Source: Acidobacteriota bacterium (lineage in GTDB: Bacteria; Acidobacteriota; Blastocatellia; Pyrinomonadales; Pyrinomonadaceae). Taken from it: a stretch of DNA of 33,616 nt. The position numbers and the translations under genes are program-made. The notes beneath the pieces are model-generated. The model was not told the origin of the DNA, searched no databases, and worked only from the letters and a program-made list of their open reading frames with translations. Below are positions 1 through 8,607 of the stretch, one piece after another (within the stretch, counting starts at the first letter, position 1; the number at the start of each line of letters is the position of its first letter). The stretch spans positions 1 through 33,616 of the forward strand of contig QHXI01000092.1 of assembly GCA_003222895.1 (NCBI GenBank), in the 5' to 3' direction.

Positions 1-112
1 CAAAGTGAAGATTTGCGCCGTCAACGTTGACGAACCTTGATTTGGCTTGCGCATGCTCGTGCGCCACACGAGAAGAGACAAACGCTTGCTTTAATCGGCC
101 GGTAATTTTCAC
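1..112 (-). CDS. N-terminus of a gene cut by the window edge, possibly alpha/beta hydrolase
   Basis: An open frame on the minus strand starts at a GTG (110-112) and runs off the left edge after about 37 codons without a stop. A purine-rich GGAAG lies about 6 bases upstream of the GTG and could be a ribosome binding site. The visible end reads SRFVNVDGANLHF, which resembles the first beta-strand of many alpha/beta hydrolases (pattern FVxVDGxxLHY). That resemblance is the only hint of function. The next gene upstream on the same strand ends 92 bases away. Both the reality of the gene and the family are tentative because no catalytic motif is visible. Confidence 0.35.
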   Translation of the reverse strand, partial: MKITGRLKQAFVSSRVAHEHAQAKSRFVNVDGANLHF

Positions 113-204
113 GACGAACTTCCGCGCGAGACTAATGGAGGCAAGACAAAAACGAGGGGCTAATTAACTGCTCGTCTGCTTAGACGGCTGACTGAAGGAA
201 TAAG

Positions 205-1365
205 TTACATCTTTGAACGAATCACGCGCAGCGCCTGGCGCGTGAGGATTTGCGTCAGCCCGCCTGGCACCAGCGCGCGGATGATCGCGTGTGCGATCCG
301 CGGCGGAATCGCAACACCCCGCTGGTACAGGGCATACTCGCTCTCCCACCAGGTCGGCACAAATTTTCCTTTGAAGCGGCGCAAACCTTCGAAGTTATAA
401 AAGGTTCCGAATCGTCGCGAAGCCATATCCAAAGCACGCGCAACAACTCGATGCTCGGTCGGCAAGTCATCCGGACCATCCGTGGCTAATGGCGAAGTGC
501 CGAGAGTCGCCAGAGCTGCGCCTTCTTCCTTAAACGTCTTGAGAGCTTCAGACACAAGCAGCGTCGCGGTGCCCTGAGGAGCGCTTGGCTCGCGAATGAC
601 GTCTTCCAGGTACCAACCTTTGCGCGTGGGAATCGGACTCGCGGCGAGAAGGCCGATCAGCTTGCCATCGACCCGTGCACCGAAATAACGCTTGTATTCA
701 GAATGCAAGAAAGGATCGAGCGCTACGAGCCAGCCGAACGTCGTCGCCGATCGATGCGATTCGAGCCAGGAGAGGCAAAGTTGAGCAGCCTCTTTTCTGA
801 ACTTCTCATCGATCTCATCCCCCGACACTTCGACTTCAACCCCGGCTCGATGCGCCTGATTAATTGCCGCGCGTAACTTCTTGGCAGAATCGCCCCTAGG
901 ATTCCATGTTTGCAGATCGAAGTAAGGAGCGGCGCCCACCTTTACCGCGGCAAAATCCCTGGGGGCGACGGTTCGCGCGAAATTCGCGCTCGTGGGCACG
1001 AACGCAACCACGCGATTTTTTCTTTTCGCGAACGCAGCGAACTCGCGCGCTAACTCAGCCATATCTTCGGCCGATGCAAGCGGATCGCCCGCTGCCAACC
1101 AAACCCGGCCGAACTCACCGTAGATAATTGCGCCGTCGATGTCCGGCGTTGTCCAAAGCTCCGCGCCGGGCGCGATGCTTACTAAAGAATGCGCGTTGTA
1201 ACCATAGAGAGTTTGCAGCCGCAGTAATTCACCGGTGGGATCGGGAATGCGTTGGCGACGGCGCTGAGCGAGCGCAAAATTGATCCGCGCCTTCATATAG
1301 CGAGCGGTGTAACCGGCGCCACTGCCCGCAGCCAACCACCACAACTGACGAAGTGGAATTAACAT
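205..1365 (-). CDS. DUF2156 / phosphatidylglycerol lysyltransferase C-terminal-domain protein
   Basis: The 386-residue product has the DUF2156 (LPG_synthase_C) fold, a GNAT-like domain known from the catalytic part of MprF-type aminoacyl-phosphatidylglycerol synthases. Visible family features are IIYGEFGRVWLAAGDPLA (about residues 80-97), a basic helix around KKLRAAINQAHRAGVEVE, and a late YLEDVIREPSAP segment. The MprF flippase membrane domain is absent; only a short hydrophobic stretch lies at residues 8-20. It may therefore transfer an acyl or aminoacyl group to a membrane lipid, but the substrate cannot be read from the sequence. The ATG start is supported by GGAAGG about 9 bases upstream. 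It stands alone, with about 170 bases of noncoding DNA before the next minus-strand gene. Confidence 0.82.
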   Translation of the reverse strand: MLIPLRQLWWLAAGSGAGYTARYMKARINFALAQRRRQRIPDPTGELLRLQTLYGYNAHSLVSIAPGAELWTTPDIDGAIIYGEFGRVWLAAGDPLASAEDMAELAREFAAFAKRKNRVVAFVPTSANFARTVAPRDFAAVKVGAAPYFDLQTWNPRGDSAKKLRAAINQAHRAGVEVEVSGDEIDEKFRKEAAQLCLSWLESHRSATTFGWLVALDPFLHSEYKRYFGARVDGKLIGLLAASPIPTRKGWYLEDVIREPSAPQGTATLLVSEALKTFKEEGAALATLGTSPLATDGPDDLPTEHRVVARALDMASRRFGTFYNFEGLRRFKGKFVPTWWESEYALYQRGVAIPPRIAHAIIRALVPGGLTQILTRQALRVIRSKM

Positions 1366-1539
1366 AAGGGGAAGCCTTCCTTTTACCCCTAGTGATTCAG
1401 TTTAGTCAACTGGTCAACTTAGATAATTGTGAATGCGATTTGGTTTCCAAGCCTGGAATCGCTCCGTGGGGCTCTAACTGTTGAATAAATCGACAGCGCT
1501 TGTGGAGAATGAATCGATTGCGATCACTGATTCTGACCG

Positions 1540-2565
1540 TTATCCGAACAACGATCCCTGCGCGGTGGGCCGGCGAAAGGTTTTGGAATTGGAGCCCTGA
1601 TCGCTGCCGACGCGACGTTCGTTGAATCCCAATCTTTTCACGTAAACCTCGAATAATTTTTCTTGCGCGTCCCAGTATTGACCTTTGCCGCGCATGCGTT
1701 CGCCGAAAACACTGGAGTTCAGTTTGCCGCCGCGTGCATCGCGAATTCGATTCAGGACGCGCTCGGCCTTGGTCGGTAACTTCTCGCGCAGACGCTGTTC
1801 GAAATAAGGAGCGACGCTGCCGGGAAGACGCAGCATGTTGATGAATGCTTTCGTCGCGCCGCAATCTTTCGCCCGCTGCAAGAGTTCCGGGATATCGCTA
1901 CTCAATCCGGGAATGGTCGGAGCGATTCCGATTCCCACCTGAATGCCGGCATCGGCCAATTCTTTCATGGCGGTAAAGCGCGCGTTGGGCGATGGCGCAA
2001 ACGGCTCGACCGCACGCGCAATATCGTAATCGGCAAACGGAATCGAAAAGTAAACCCCGACGCTCGCTTCGCGCGAGAGTTCTTGCAGCACGTCGATGTC
2101 ACGGCGAATCAACGCAGACTTCGTCACGATGCCAACCGGATTGCGAAAGTCGGCGCAGACTTCCAAACACGCGCGCGTCAATTTGTAATTGGCCTCGAGC
2201 GGAATGTACGGATCTGAGGTGAATGAGAAAACGATCTGCCCGCCTTGCCACGACGGCTTCATCAATTCTTTTCGCAGCGACTCGGCCGCGCGCACCTTCA
2301 CGACGATTTTTCTTTCGAAATCAGTGCCCGCGCCAAAGTCAAGGTATTCATGCGTTGGCCGGCTGAAGCAATACGTGCAGCCATGAATGCATCCGCGATA
2401 GCAGTTAATTGAATAATCGAAAGCTACGTCCGGACTATCGTTACGGCTGATGATCGAGCGCGTTTCGGTTTCTTCATAGACTTCAATCTTCGCGGCCGGC
2501 GGTTCGCCGATCCACTCTACGGAATGAGAAAGCCACGGGTTGGGTGGATTGGCGACGAAACGCAT
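1540..2565 (-). CDS. SPL-family radical SAM protein (Rv2578c/PA0069-like)
   Basis: The 341-residue product carries the radical SAM cluster motif CxxxCxxC at residues 59-66 (CIHGCTYC), with another Cys at 55. This arrangement is typical of the spore-photoproduct-lyase-like family annotated as Rv2578c or PA0069 family radical SAM protein. The motif binds a 4Fe-4S cluster that cleaves S-adenosylmethionine to a 5'-deoxyadenosyl radical. The sequence [18 protein letters not shown] and the later [15 protein letters not shown] also fit the family's TIM barrel. The substrate of these non-sporeformer homologues is not established, so a DNA repair role should not be assumed. The ATG has an AGGA about 13 bases upstream, a rather long spacing. 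No operon partner is evident. Confidence 0.9.
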   Translation of the reverse strand: MRFVANPPNPWLSHSVEWIGEPPAAKIEVYEETETRSIISRNDSPDVAFDYSINCYRGCIHGCTYCFSRPTHEYLDFGAGTDFERKIVVKVRAAESLRKELMKPSWQGGQIVFSFTSDPYIPLEANYKLTRACLEVCADFRNPVGIVTKSALIRRDIDVLQELSREASVGVYFSIPFADYDIARAVEPFAPSPNARFTAMKELADAGIQVGIGIAPTIPGLSSDIPELLQRAKDCGATKAFINMLRLPGSVAPYFEQRLREKLPTKAERVLNRIRDARGGKLNSSVFGERMRGKGQYWDAQEKLFEVYVKRLGFNERRVGSDQGSNSKTFRRPTAQGSLFG

Positions 2566-2735
2566 CTTTGCAATCTTGTCCTATCGGTGAAACGCAGCAT
2601 ACTCGCTTGCTCAATAATTTTCAAGGACGAACTTGAGACCGCGCAAAGAAATCCCGTTGACAAAATTAATCGAAGCTTATACAAGTGCCGCCGCGAAGAT
2701 TTTGCCAGCCCTGATCGAACGCTAAGGAGACAGAA

Positions 2736-3065
2736 ATGCGAGCAGAAGATGTCGTGGGATTGGTCGTCGGCCTCGGGGTTGTAATCATTGCGCTCAGCCT
2801 TTACATCGGATTGATCGTGCTGGGCGTAAGAATAGCGAAGCGAAAGAACCGATCGCCGCATTGGTTCTGGTTCGCGGTGCATCCCATGGGATTGATCATT
2901 ACCCTGATAGTGATGGCGTGCCTGTCCCCTTTGAAGCGCTGCCCCCGTTGTGCGCAAACGACTCAACAAGCGGCACGACTCTGCGGTTTTTGCGGGTATG
3001 ACTTTGCGGCGACAGCTTACATGCCGCCACCGCAAGGCGTTTACGTTTCTCCGGGCGGGTATTAG
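2736..3065 (+). CDS. Small membrane protein with C-terminal zinc ribbon
   Basis: The 109-residue protein has two predicted membrane spans (about residues 6-30 and 46-63). They are followed by a zinc-ribbon-like pair of knuckles, CPRC and CGFCG, about 17 residues apart, and a Pro/Gly-rich tail. The start is well supported by AAGGAGA 6 bases upstream of the ATG. It converges on the HtrA gene, with only a few bases between the two stop codons. The ribbon presumably lies on the cytoplasmic side and binds Zn, but no partner or function can be named. Similar short two-span zinc-ribbon proteins are widespread and uncharacterised. Confidence 0.75.
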   Translation: MRAEDVVGLVVGLGVVIIALSLYIGLIVLGVRIAKRKNRSPHWFWFAVHPMGLIITLIVMACLSPLKRCPRCAQTTQQAARLCGFCGYDFAATAYMPPPQGVYVSPGGY

Positions 3066-3071
3066 CTCAAT

Positions 3072-4553
3072 CTATTGACGAGGCCGCACCGCCACGTAAA
3101 TCGTGTCGCCACGTCGATTGATCAGCAACAGTGCCGGTTTTATTCCGTTCTTATCGATCGCCGCGCGCAAGTCGTCAACCGATCGAATAGGTTGTCGATT
3201 TACCTCCTGAATCACGTCACCGCGCTGCAAACCCGCTGCGACCGCAGGGCCCGCCGGTTCGACTGAGTCGATCACCACGCCCTGGGTTCCTGTTCGCAAG
3301 TTCAGTTCTTGCGCGAGGTCCGGTGTCAGCGGAACAACCCCGACGCCGAGCTTGCCGCTGCTGCTGCGCGAGTTTGGCGCATTCTGGTTTTCGTTTTGGT
3401 TTTGGGCCGTCTCCGGACTGAACTCGCCCAGCGTCGCGCGAATCTTCTGCTCGCGATTGTCGCGCAGGATGGTAAGCGTCACTTCGCTTCCCGGCGCGTT
3501 GCTCGCTACACGATTGCGGAAAGCATTTGAGTCGTTGACGGGTGTGTCGTTAATTGCGGTGATCACGTCGCCCTGACGAATACCCGCGCGTTCAGCCGCG
3601 GTGCCGGCTCGAACAGAGTTGACGATGACGCCCTTCGCTTCGGGCATTCCCAGACTCGATGCGAGATCGCTCGTCACGCGGCTGACAGTAATTCCGAGCT
3701 GTCCGCGTCGAACTCTTCCATCCTTCACCAGTTGGTCCATGACGCTGCGGGCGATGTTCGAAGGAATCGCAAAGCCGATGCCGATGTTTCCGCCGCCCAT
3801 GCCCGGCAAAATTTGTGAGTTGATGCCAATCAATTCGCCCACCGTATTCACCAGCGCGCCCCCCGAATTACCCTGATTGATCGGGGCGTCGGTTTGCAGA
3901 AAGTCTTCGAAGTTCCCGCTACCTAAACCTGGTCCCGATCGGCCTTTCGCGCTGATGATCCCCATCGTCACGGTTTGCCCTACGCCGAAGGGATTGCCAA
4001 TCGCCAGCGCCACGTCGCCGACGCGAGCTTTGTCGGAATCGCCCGGCGTCAAGGTCGGAAGATTTGCGGCATTAACTTTCAATAAAGCGAGGTCGCTCGG
4101 CGCATCTGATCCGATCAGCTTTGCATCGAGTGTCCGTCCGTCGTTCAAATCGATTTTGATATCTTGTGCACCATCGATCACGTGATGATTCGTGAGGATG
4201 TATCCATCGGCGCTGACGATCACCCCGGAGCCGAGCGCCCGTTGCAGGGTCTCCTGTGGCTGCTGTTGGCCTCTGTCGCCGAAGAGCCCGCGGAAAAATG
4301 GATCGTCGCCAAACGGTGACTGCTGTTGCGTACGGACAACCTTGTCAGCTCGAATCGTGACAACCGCGGGCGCTACTCTGGCGACCAGATCCGCATAAGA
4401 GTTCTGCGGCGGCGTATCTGGAACCGGCGCAAAATTCAACGCCGGATTCGTAGCCTTCGCTTTACAACCTGCAAATAAGAAAAGCAGGACGAGCGCGAAC
4501 GCGGCGCTCCTCAATTTCTGATTTCGGTTCACAAAAACTCGGTCGAGATTCAT
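3072..4553 (-). CDS. HtrA/DegP-like serine protease with two PDZ domains, lipoprotein
   Basis: This is an envelope quality-control protease of the Do/HtrA family (MEROPS S1C). The catalytic triad is visible as LTNHHV (His), SDLALLKV (Asp) and QGNSGGALV (Ser). Two PDZ domains follow, the first beginning near RRGQLGITVSRV and the second near GKLGVGVVPL, separated by a Gln/Asn-rich linker. The start chosen is the ATG at 4551-4553 because AGGAG lies 7 bases upstream; an upstream in-frame TTG at 4574 lacks such support. With this start the N-terminus is basic and then hydrophobic, ending in LFAGC, a good lipobox. The mature enzyme would be lipid-anchored at the Cys rather than freely periplasmic. 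It is about 493 residues, normal for the family. Confidence 0.95.
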   Translation of the reverse strand: MNLDRVFVNRNQKLRSAAFALVLLFLFAGCKAKATNPALNFAPVPDTPPQNSYADLVARVAPAVVTIRADKVVRTQQQSPFGDDPFFRGLFGDRGQQQPQETLQRALGSGVIVSADGYILTNHHVIDGAQDIKIDLNDGRTLDAKLIGSDAPSDLALLKVNAANLPTLTPGDSDKARVGDVALAIGNPFGVGQTVTMGIISAKGRSGPGLGSGNFEDFLQTDAPINQGNSGGALVNTVGELIGINSQILPGMGGGNIGIGFAIPSNIARSVMDQLVKDGRVRRGQLGITVSRVTSDLASSLGMPEAKGVIVNSVRAGTAAERAGIRQGDVITAINDTPVNDSNAFRNRVASNAPGSEVTLTILRDNREQKIRATLGEFSPETAQNQNENQNAPNSRSSSGKLGVGVVPLTPDLAQELNLRTGTQGVVIDSVEPAGPAVAAGLQRGDVIQEVNRQPIRSVDDLRAAIDKNGIKPALLLINRRGDTIYVAVRPRQ

Positions 4554-4647
4554 ACCAATTCTCCTAATAACCAACGAATAAAATGTAGGGGCAGATAAGC
4601 TGTCCTGATTTTAGCAGATGAGAATTGGCGAGTGACAAGTTGCCTGG

Positions 4648-4725
4648 GTCAGAACCGCAAGCGGTAGCGAGCAGATCAAGTTGATTGCCATATCAGACAC
4701 ACAAGCCGTAGCGAACGGACAAGAT
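4648..4725. repeat. Two imperfect direct copies of a ~31-bp GTAGCGA-containing repeat
   Basis: Copy one (4648-4680) contains CAGAACCGCAAGCGGTAGCG. Copy two (4693-4725) contains ACACAAGCCGTAGCGAACGG and aligns to copy one with a few substitutions and small gaps. The same core (CAGAACCGGGAGCGGTAGCG) appears at 19085-19115 and inverted at 19177-19206, so this is a dispersed repeat family in the genome. Here it sits exactly where the 5' part of the neighbouring acetyltransferase fragment is missing. Confidence 0.6.
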
Positions 4726-5082
4726 GAACGCGACGCGCAGATTCAGCACGGGCGCGGTTATCGCCTCGGCGGCAGCGACGATTATGTCGTCCTGATGAAT
4801 CGCACGGATGAAGGTGCGAATGAGTGGAAGTCGCAGTATCGTTTCAAGCTCAAAACGTATTCCTATTCCGACTACGCCGAACGCTGTAGGTTTCATCTGA
4901 GCTCGCCCGATTCCCATTTCACGCAAAATCGAATCTGTTCGATGCTGACTTCTAATGGTCGAATTTCAGTAAGCGATACGCACTTTATCGTAAGCGATAA
5001 CGGCGCGCGCCGCGACTATCCGGTGACCAGCCAAGCGGAAAACGAGGAACTATTGCGGAAGCATTTTGGAATTTTCTTATGA
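4681..5082 (+). pseudogene. 5'-truncated arylamine N-acetyltransferase remnant
   Basis: The frame encodes about 133 residues, of which the last ~105 look like the C-terminal third of an arylamine N-acetyltransferase (NAT). Examples are YRFKLKTYSYSDYAERCRF, LSSPDSHFTQNRICSM, GRISVSDTHFIV and the final [14 protein letters not shown]. Intact NATs are about 260-280 residues and use a Cys-His-Asp triad in the first two thirds; all of that is absent here. The only in-frame start is a TTG at 4681 with no clear ribosome site, and the first ~20 codons come from a dispersed repeat (4693-4725). The 3' end overlaps the convergent oxygenase gene by 6 bases. I infer decay after a deletion or repeat insertion. 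Confidence 0.75.
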
Positions 5083-5961
5083 GAACGCCGTGTCAGGATC
5101 AAACAACAACGGGAAGAACCGGCCATCCATCTTTTCACCCGCCGGAACTGCCGGCACGCCTTCCAACAACGGCCCGTTCGAAGCCGAACACACGCCATCG
5201 CGAAAGACGTTGATGACCGCGCCGCGACGCGGACGATTACTGCGGTTCTCATAAGATCCGTGCACCATCAACGGATGATGAAATGAACACTCGCCGGCTT
5301 TCAACTCGATCGCGACGGGCTTGAACTCCTTCTTCTGTTCCTCATTCAAAACAGATTCGATCGCGTGCATGTCGTTCGCGAGCCCGGTGATCGGCAAGAG
5401 ATTCCAACGATGACTTCCGGGCACGTAATGCACGCAACCATTCTCTTGCGTCGAATCGTCCAGACCAACCCAGCATGAGAGGTGAGCCAGGGGCTGCGTC
5501 CGCGTCCAGTACGAATAATCCTGATGCCAGGCGACCACGCCGCCGTGATGCGCCGGCTTGCAGAACAACTGATCGTGCCAGAAACGTACCGCGCCGCCGA
5601 GCAGTTGCGATGCCGGCATCAGAAACGCAGGATTCCAAGGCAAATCATGAAAGCCCGGCGTGATACGCCACGCGCCCAGCGCATGAAACAGCAAAGTGGA
5701 AGCATCGGTAGATTCGTTCGAATGAAATTCATAGAAGAGATGATGGCCGGGATGACTGGGATCGATTAGTTCGGCGAGCTCTTCACGAAGCACCTCGATT
5801 TGCTCGTCGTTGAGCAAACGAATGGCAGTCAGATATCCGTTGGTTTGAAAGAACTGAATCTGATCGTCGGTGAGACGATATTGATTCCAATCTTCGTCGC
5901 GCGAAGGCGATTCGAAAAGGTCGGTGATCGGTCGGTGATGTCTTGAGAGATCGGCGGTCAT
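5077..5961 (-). CDS. Phytanoyl-CoA dioxygenase (PhyH) family protein
   Basis: The 294-residue product belongs to the Fe(II)/2-oxoglutarate-dependent PhyH family. The iron triad is visible: H146 and D148 in WHQDYSYW, and the distal His234 in PLMVHGS. R246, in the NRPRRGAVI stretch, is positioned to bind the 2-oxoglutarate carboxylate. The segment [14 protein letters not shown] is also typical. It presumably hydroxylates a small molecule, but family members range from phytanoyl-CoA to natural products, so the substrate is open. The ATG at 5961 has no good Shine-Dalgarno match. A REP-like inverted repeat (5965-6110) begins 4 bases upstream of the start, so its leader is unusual. It converges with the NAT remnant. 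Confidence 0.92.
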   Translation of the reverse strand: MTADLSRHHRPITDLFESPSRDEDWNQYRLTDDQIQFFQTNGYLTAIRLLNDEQIEVLREELAELIDPSHPGHHLFYEFHSNESTDASTLLFHALGAWRITPGFHDLPWNPAFLMPASQLLGGAVRFWHDQLFCKPAHHGGVVAWHQDYSYWTRTQPLAHLSCWVGLDDSTQENGCVHYVPGSHRWNLLPITGLANDMHAIESVLNEEQKKEFKPVAIELKAGECSFHHPLMVHGSYENRSNRPRRGAVINVFRDGVCSASNGPLLEGVPAVPAGEKMDGRFFPLLFDPDTAFS

Positions 5962-5964
5962 GTT

Positions 5965-6110
5965 CGAAGCGCCGTAGGCGCGAAATATTTATAGCATGAA
6001 CGGCCCAACTATATTTTCCGGCGAGGCGAAATGGATTCATTTCGCCTCGCCGGACAGGACATTAACAACAAACTGTCGACTATAAATATTGCGCTCCTAA
6101 CGGAGCTTCG
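5965..6110. repeat. REP-like composite: inverted arms around a perfect 15-bp hairpin
   Basis: The outer arms are 5965-5994 and 6080-6110. They are inverted copies of a GAAGCTCCGTTAGGAGCG-type palindrome followed by AATATTTATAG. Between them lies a perfect hairpin with a 15-bp stem (6018-6032 with 6039-6053, arm CCGGCGAGGCGAAAT) and a 6-base loop. The element fills most of the gap between the beta-lactamase-like gene and the oxygenase gene. The same architecture, with similar arms but a different inner hairpin, occurs at 16747-16888. Confidence 0.75.
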
Positions 6111-6145
6111 GACAAATCCACGGCTCAACCGAATGGCGGTGCCGT

Positions 6146-7102
6146 CTACTTCATTGATCCGATCCCATCAATAACCACCTTTGCCACCGTCGGAATGATC
6201 TCGCGCTCGTTTGCATGGTCCGTGGTGAAAGTTACCAGCACGAACTTCGCTCCGTTCGATAGTTCAACATAAGCGGCATCGTGACGCGTGGTGCTGGTCC
6301 AGCCGGCTTTTGACCAAAGCTTTGCGCCGGTCATCCCTTGCAAAGCGATGCCCGTAAAGCCATGTCCCTGATCGTCGTTGTCTTTTGAAGTTCCAGCGAA
6401 GTCTCGCTTCAACAACTCCATCATTTGTGCGGTGCGCGCCTGATTCGCCGCGTGGCCGTTAACGATTTCGGAAAGCAGGCGAGCAGTCGCATCAGTAGTC
6501 AACTTGTTTCGATTCTCGCCGTTTGGTCCACGTGACACTCGCTCGCGACCGTAAGCATCTTCACAAAACGTCTTCTGATTTACGTTGATGTTCGTGTATC
6601 CGAGCGACGCGTAAAATCGATTCACTGCATTTCGTTTGTACTGCCACTCTTCCATCTCTTTTGGCGGAAGTTCGAAACCCCCGGTCGTTTGCGTTAGCAC
6701 ATCGACGACGTACTGCGTCGCTTCGTTTGACGAATCGACAATCATGTCGCGCACGGCTCGCCTCAGTTCGTCCGTCTCCTGAATCTTCTTATCTTCCAGC
6801 CAGCGATGCACCGCCACCAGATAGAAGAGCTTGACGACACTGGCGGGATAGACTCGTTCGTTCCCGCGAAAGCTGGCCGTCGTCGGATGCTGCGGATCAT
6901 GCAGATCGATCAGAGTAATTGAGAGCTGAGATTCCGTCAGTTTCTTGTCAGCAAATTTGGTCAGCGCCGTGTGCCCAGCTTCATTCACAAGATCCTGCAA
7001 GGCCGCGCTCTTTGCCGGATTGGATAAACCCAGATGTTGCGCTGCTGCTGAAATCGACAGCACTACCGCTAAGAAACTGGCGACGATAAATCTACTTTTC
7101 AT
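6146..7102 (-). CDS. Exported class A beta-lactamase-like serine hydrolase
   Basis: The 318-residue product has a clear signal peptide (hydrophobic residues 4-20, likely cleavage after SAAA) and the penicillin-binding fold. The SxxK motif is S88-VV-K91. An SSN at 124-126 takes the place of SDN, and KAG (in LWSKAGWTS) takes the place of KTG. I cannot find the ExxLN omega-loop motif that carries the deacylating Glu of true class A beta-lactamases, so hydrolysis of beta-lactams is uncertain; a peptidoglycan-related role is possible. Its ATG overlaps the end of the permease gene by 11 bases, with GGAG about 9 bases upstream of the start, so the two are probably translationally coupled. Confidence 0.85.
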   Translation of the reverse strand: MKSRFIVASFLAVVLSISAAAQHLGLSNPAKSAALQDLVNEAGHTALTKFADKKLTESQLSITLIDLHDPQHPTTASFRGNERVYPASVVKLFYLVAVHRWLEDKKIQETDELRRAVRDMIVDSSNEATQYVVDVLTQTTGGFELPPKEMEEWQYKRNAVNRFYASLGYTNINVNQKTFCEDAYGRERVSRGPNGENRNKLTTDATARLLSEIVNGHAANQARTAQMMELLKRDFAGTSKDNDDQGHGFTGIALQGMTGAKLWSKAGWTSTTRHDAAYVELSNGAKFVLVTFTTDHANEREIIPTVAKVVIDGIGSMK

Positions 7103-8513
7103 TCATGCTCCGATCTCGCTTGGACCAAATCAAATAAACAGGCAAGCCGATCAAGATCAATCCGAGTCCGATCGCGGATTGTTTTGGTGTGTTCCAAATC
7201 GTCGTCGCTATTAACCAGACGTTGACCACCAGGAAAATAATGGGCACGACCGGATAACCCCAGGTTCGATATGGCCGGTGCGTGTCAGGCAGACGGCGAC
7301 GAAAGATAAAAACTGATCCAGCGACGAAAGCGTAGAAGAGCGTCAGCGCGAAAATTGCCGAGTCAGTCAGCATGTCAAACGATCCTGAAAGCGCTAGAAC
7401 GCTCGACCAAACTCCCAACACGACGAGCGAACGAATCGGCACATGCGTGCGTGGCGAAACTTTAGCCAGGCCTTGAAAGAACAAACGATCGCGCGCCATC
7501 GCGTAAGGCACGCGCGAGGTCGCGAGAATCGAGGCGTGCAGCGCGCCGAACGAAGAGGTCATCATGGCCGCTGCGATGAGCGTCACCGCGACTGAGCCCA
7601 GCAAGCGCCTGACGACTTCCGCGGCGACGGATGAGGATGCCGCGACATTTGCGATCTGCGTCGGGGTGAGCACGTGGTAGTAGCTTGAATTCACCAGCAG
7701 GTAAAGACCCATCACGAGAAACATGCTGATGATTAGACCCAAAGGCAGGTTGCGCTCGGGATTCTTCACTTCCCCGGCAAGAAATGTGACGTTATTCCAA
7801 CCGTCATAAGCCCAGAGCGCGCCCAGCATTGCCGCGGCAAATCCCGCGAAACCTCCCGTCGTGATTGCGACCTTCGCGCACGCGCCGCCGGCGTTCGCTT
7901 GTGAGAGATGCGACCAGTCGCCACCGCTGTAGAAGAAAGCACCGACACCGATTCCGATCAAGAGCAGAACTTTGATTGCCGTCAGGAATGTAGCGACGCC
8001 GCCACTGAACCTAACTGCCGCGCAATTGATGATGACGGTGATACCGATTGCCAGGAGCGCAACCAACTGCAATCGGCCAAACGGAAGATCGTAACCGGCA
8101 GGATGCAGCGTGAAGTAAACGTGATTCAGGACACCGCCAAGAAAGTCGTTGAGAAAAATCGCGAATCCGACGGCCAGCGCCGCCGCCGAGGCGCTGCGCG
8201 CAATCGCGAATTGCGTCCAGCCATAAATGAATCCCCACGGTCGACCGTACGCATCGCGCATGATGCCGTACTCGCCCGCCGCGCGCGGAAACATCGCAAG
8301 CAGTTCCGCGTAGGTCAGCGCGCCTGCCAGCGATAGCAATCCCGCGACCAGCCAAACAGTCAAAGCCTTACCCGGCGTGCCGACGTTGCAGGTTATGACG
8401 CGTGCTTTCAGAAACACACCGGTGCCGATGATGTTCGCGACGTTGACGGCGATCGCCGCAGTAAGACCGAGGCCGCGAATAAGATCTGTGTGCTTTGAAG
8501 TTTCAGGTTTCAA
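7092..8513 (-). CDS. APC-superfamily amino acid permease
   Basis: The 473-residue protein is a 12-span APC transporter, most like the LAT/AAE group. The N-terminal IIGTGVFLKARVITC and AELLAMFPRAAGEYGIMRDAYG segments are hallmarks of substrate-binding helices 1 and 3 of the family. It should move amino acids across the inner membrane; specificity is not readable. The only available start is a TTG at 8511-8513, without a Shine-Dalgarno sequence, and an in-frame stop lies a few codons upstream. The first five codons (M-K-P-E-T) lie inside an IVP-type TTTCAAG repeat, so the native start may have been displaced by insertion. The downstream serine hydrolase overlaps and is likely cotranscribed. Confidence 0.92.
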   Translation of the reverse strand: MKPETSKHTDLIRGLGLTAAIAVNVANIIGTGVFLKARVITCNVGTPGKALTVWLVAGLLSLAGALTYAELLAMFPRAAGEYGIMRDAYGRPWGFIYGWTQFAIARSASAAALAVGFAIFLNDFLGGVLNHVYFTLHPAGYDLPFGRLQLVALLAIGITVIINCAAVRFSGGVATFLTAIKVLLLIGIGVGAFFYSGGDWSHLSQANAGGACAKVAITTGGFAGFAAAMLGALWAYDGWNNVTFLAGEVKNPERNLPLGLIISMFLVMGLYLLVNSSYYHVLTPTQIANVAASSSVAAEVVRRLLGSVAVTLIAAAMMTSSFGALHASILATSRVPYAMARDRLFFQGLAKVSPRTHVPIRSLVVLGVWSSVLALSGSFDMLTDSAIFALTLFYAFVAGSVFIFRRRLPDTHRPYRTWGYPVVPIIFLVVNVWLIATTIWNTPKQSAIGLGLILIGLPVYLIWSKRDRSMNEK

Positions 8514-8590
8514 GTTCGAGTTTCAAGTTCCATGTTTCAAGTTCCAAGTTAGTCTTGCTTGAATTTTGGTAGTGGGCTATTAGGAGTTGC
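8498..8590 (+). repeat. Gene-less remnant of a four-helix-bundle (IVP-like) element
   Basis: Positions 8500-8550 hold tandem GTTTCAAGTTC-type units. They are followed after a short AT-rich spacer by GGTAGTGGGCTATTAGGAGT at 8568-8587. Both parts occur inverted around the four-helix-bundle gene on the far side of the island: 8500-8516 matches 12920-12936 exactly (17 of 17), and 8568-8590 matches 12469-12491 at 21 of 23. Here the two parts are only about 50 bases apart and no gene lies between them, so this looks like a deletion derivative of the same element. Confidence 0.6.
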
Positions 8591-8607
8591 TACCCAAATT
8601 TGGTAGT

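Noticed and set aside
2517-3035. Minus-strand frame of 172 codons
   Set aside because: Antisense to the zinc-ribbon gene and the radical SAM leader; composition is unlike a protein and the plus-strand gene has a strong ribosome site.
8498-8551. CRISPR array from the regular TTTCAAG units
   Set aside because: Units are about 10 bases, without unique spacers or cas genes.
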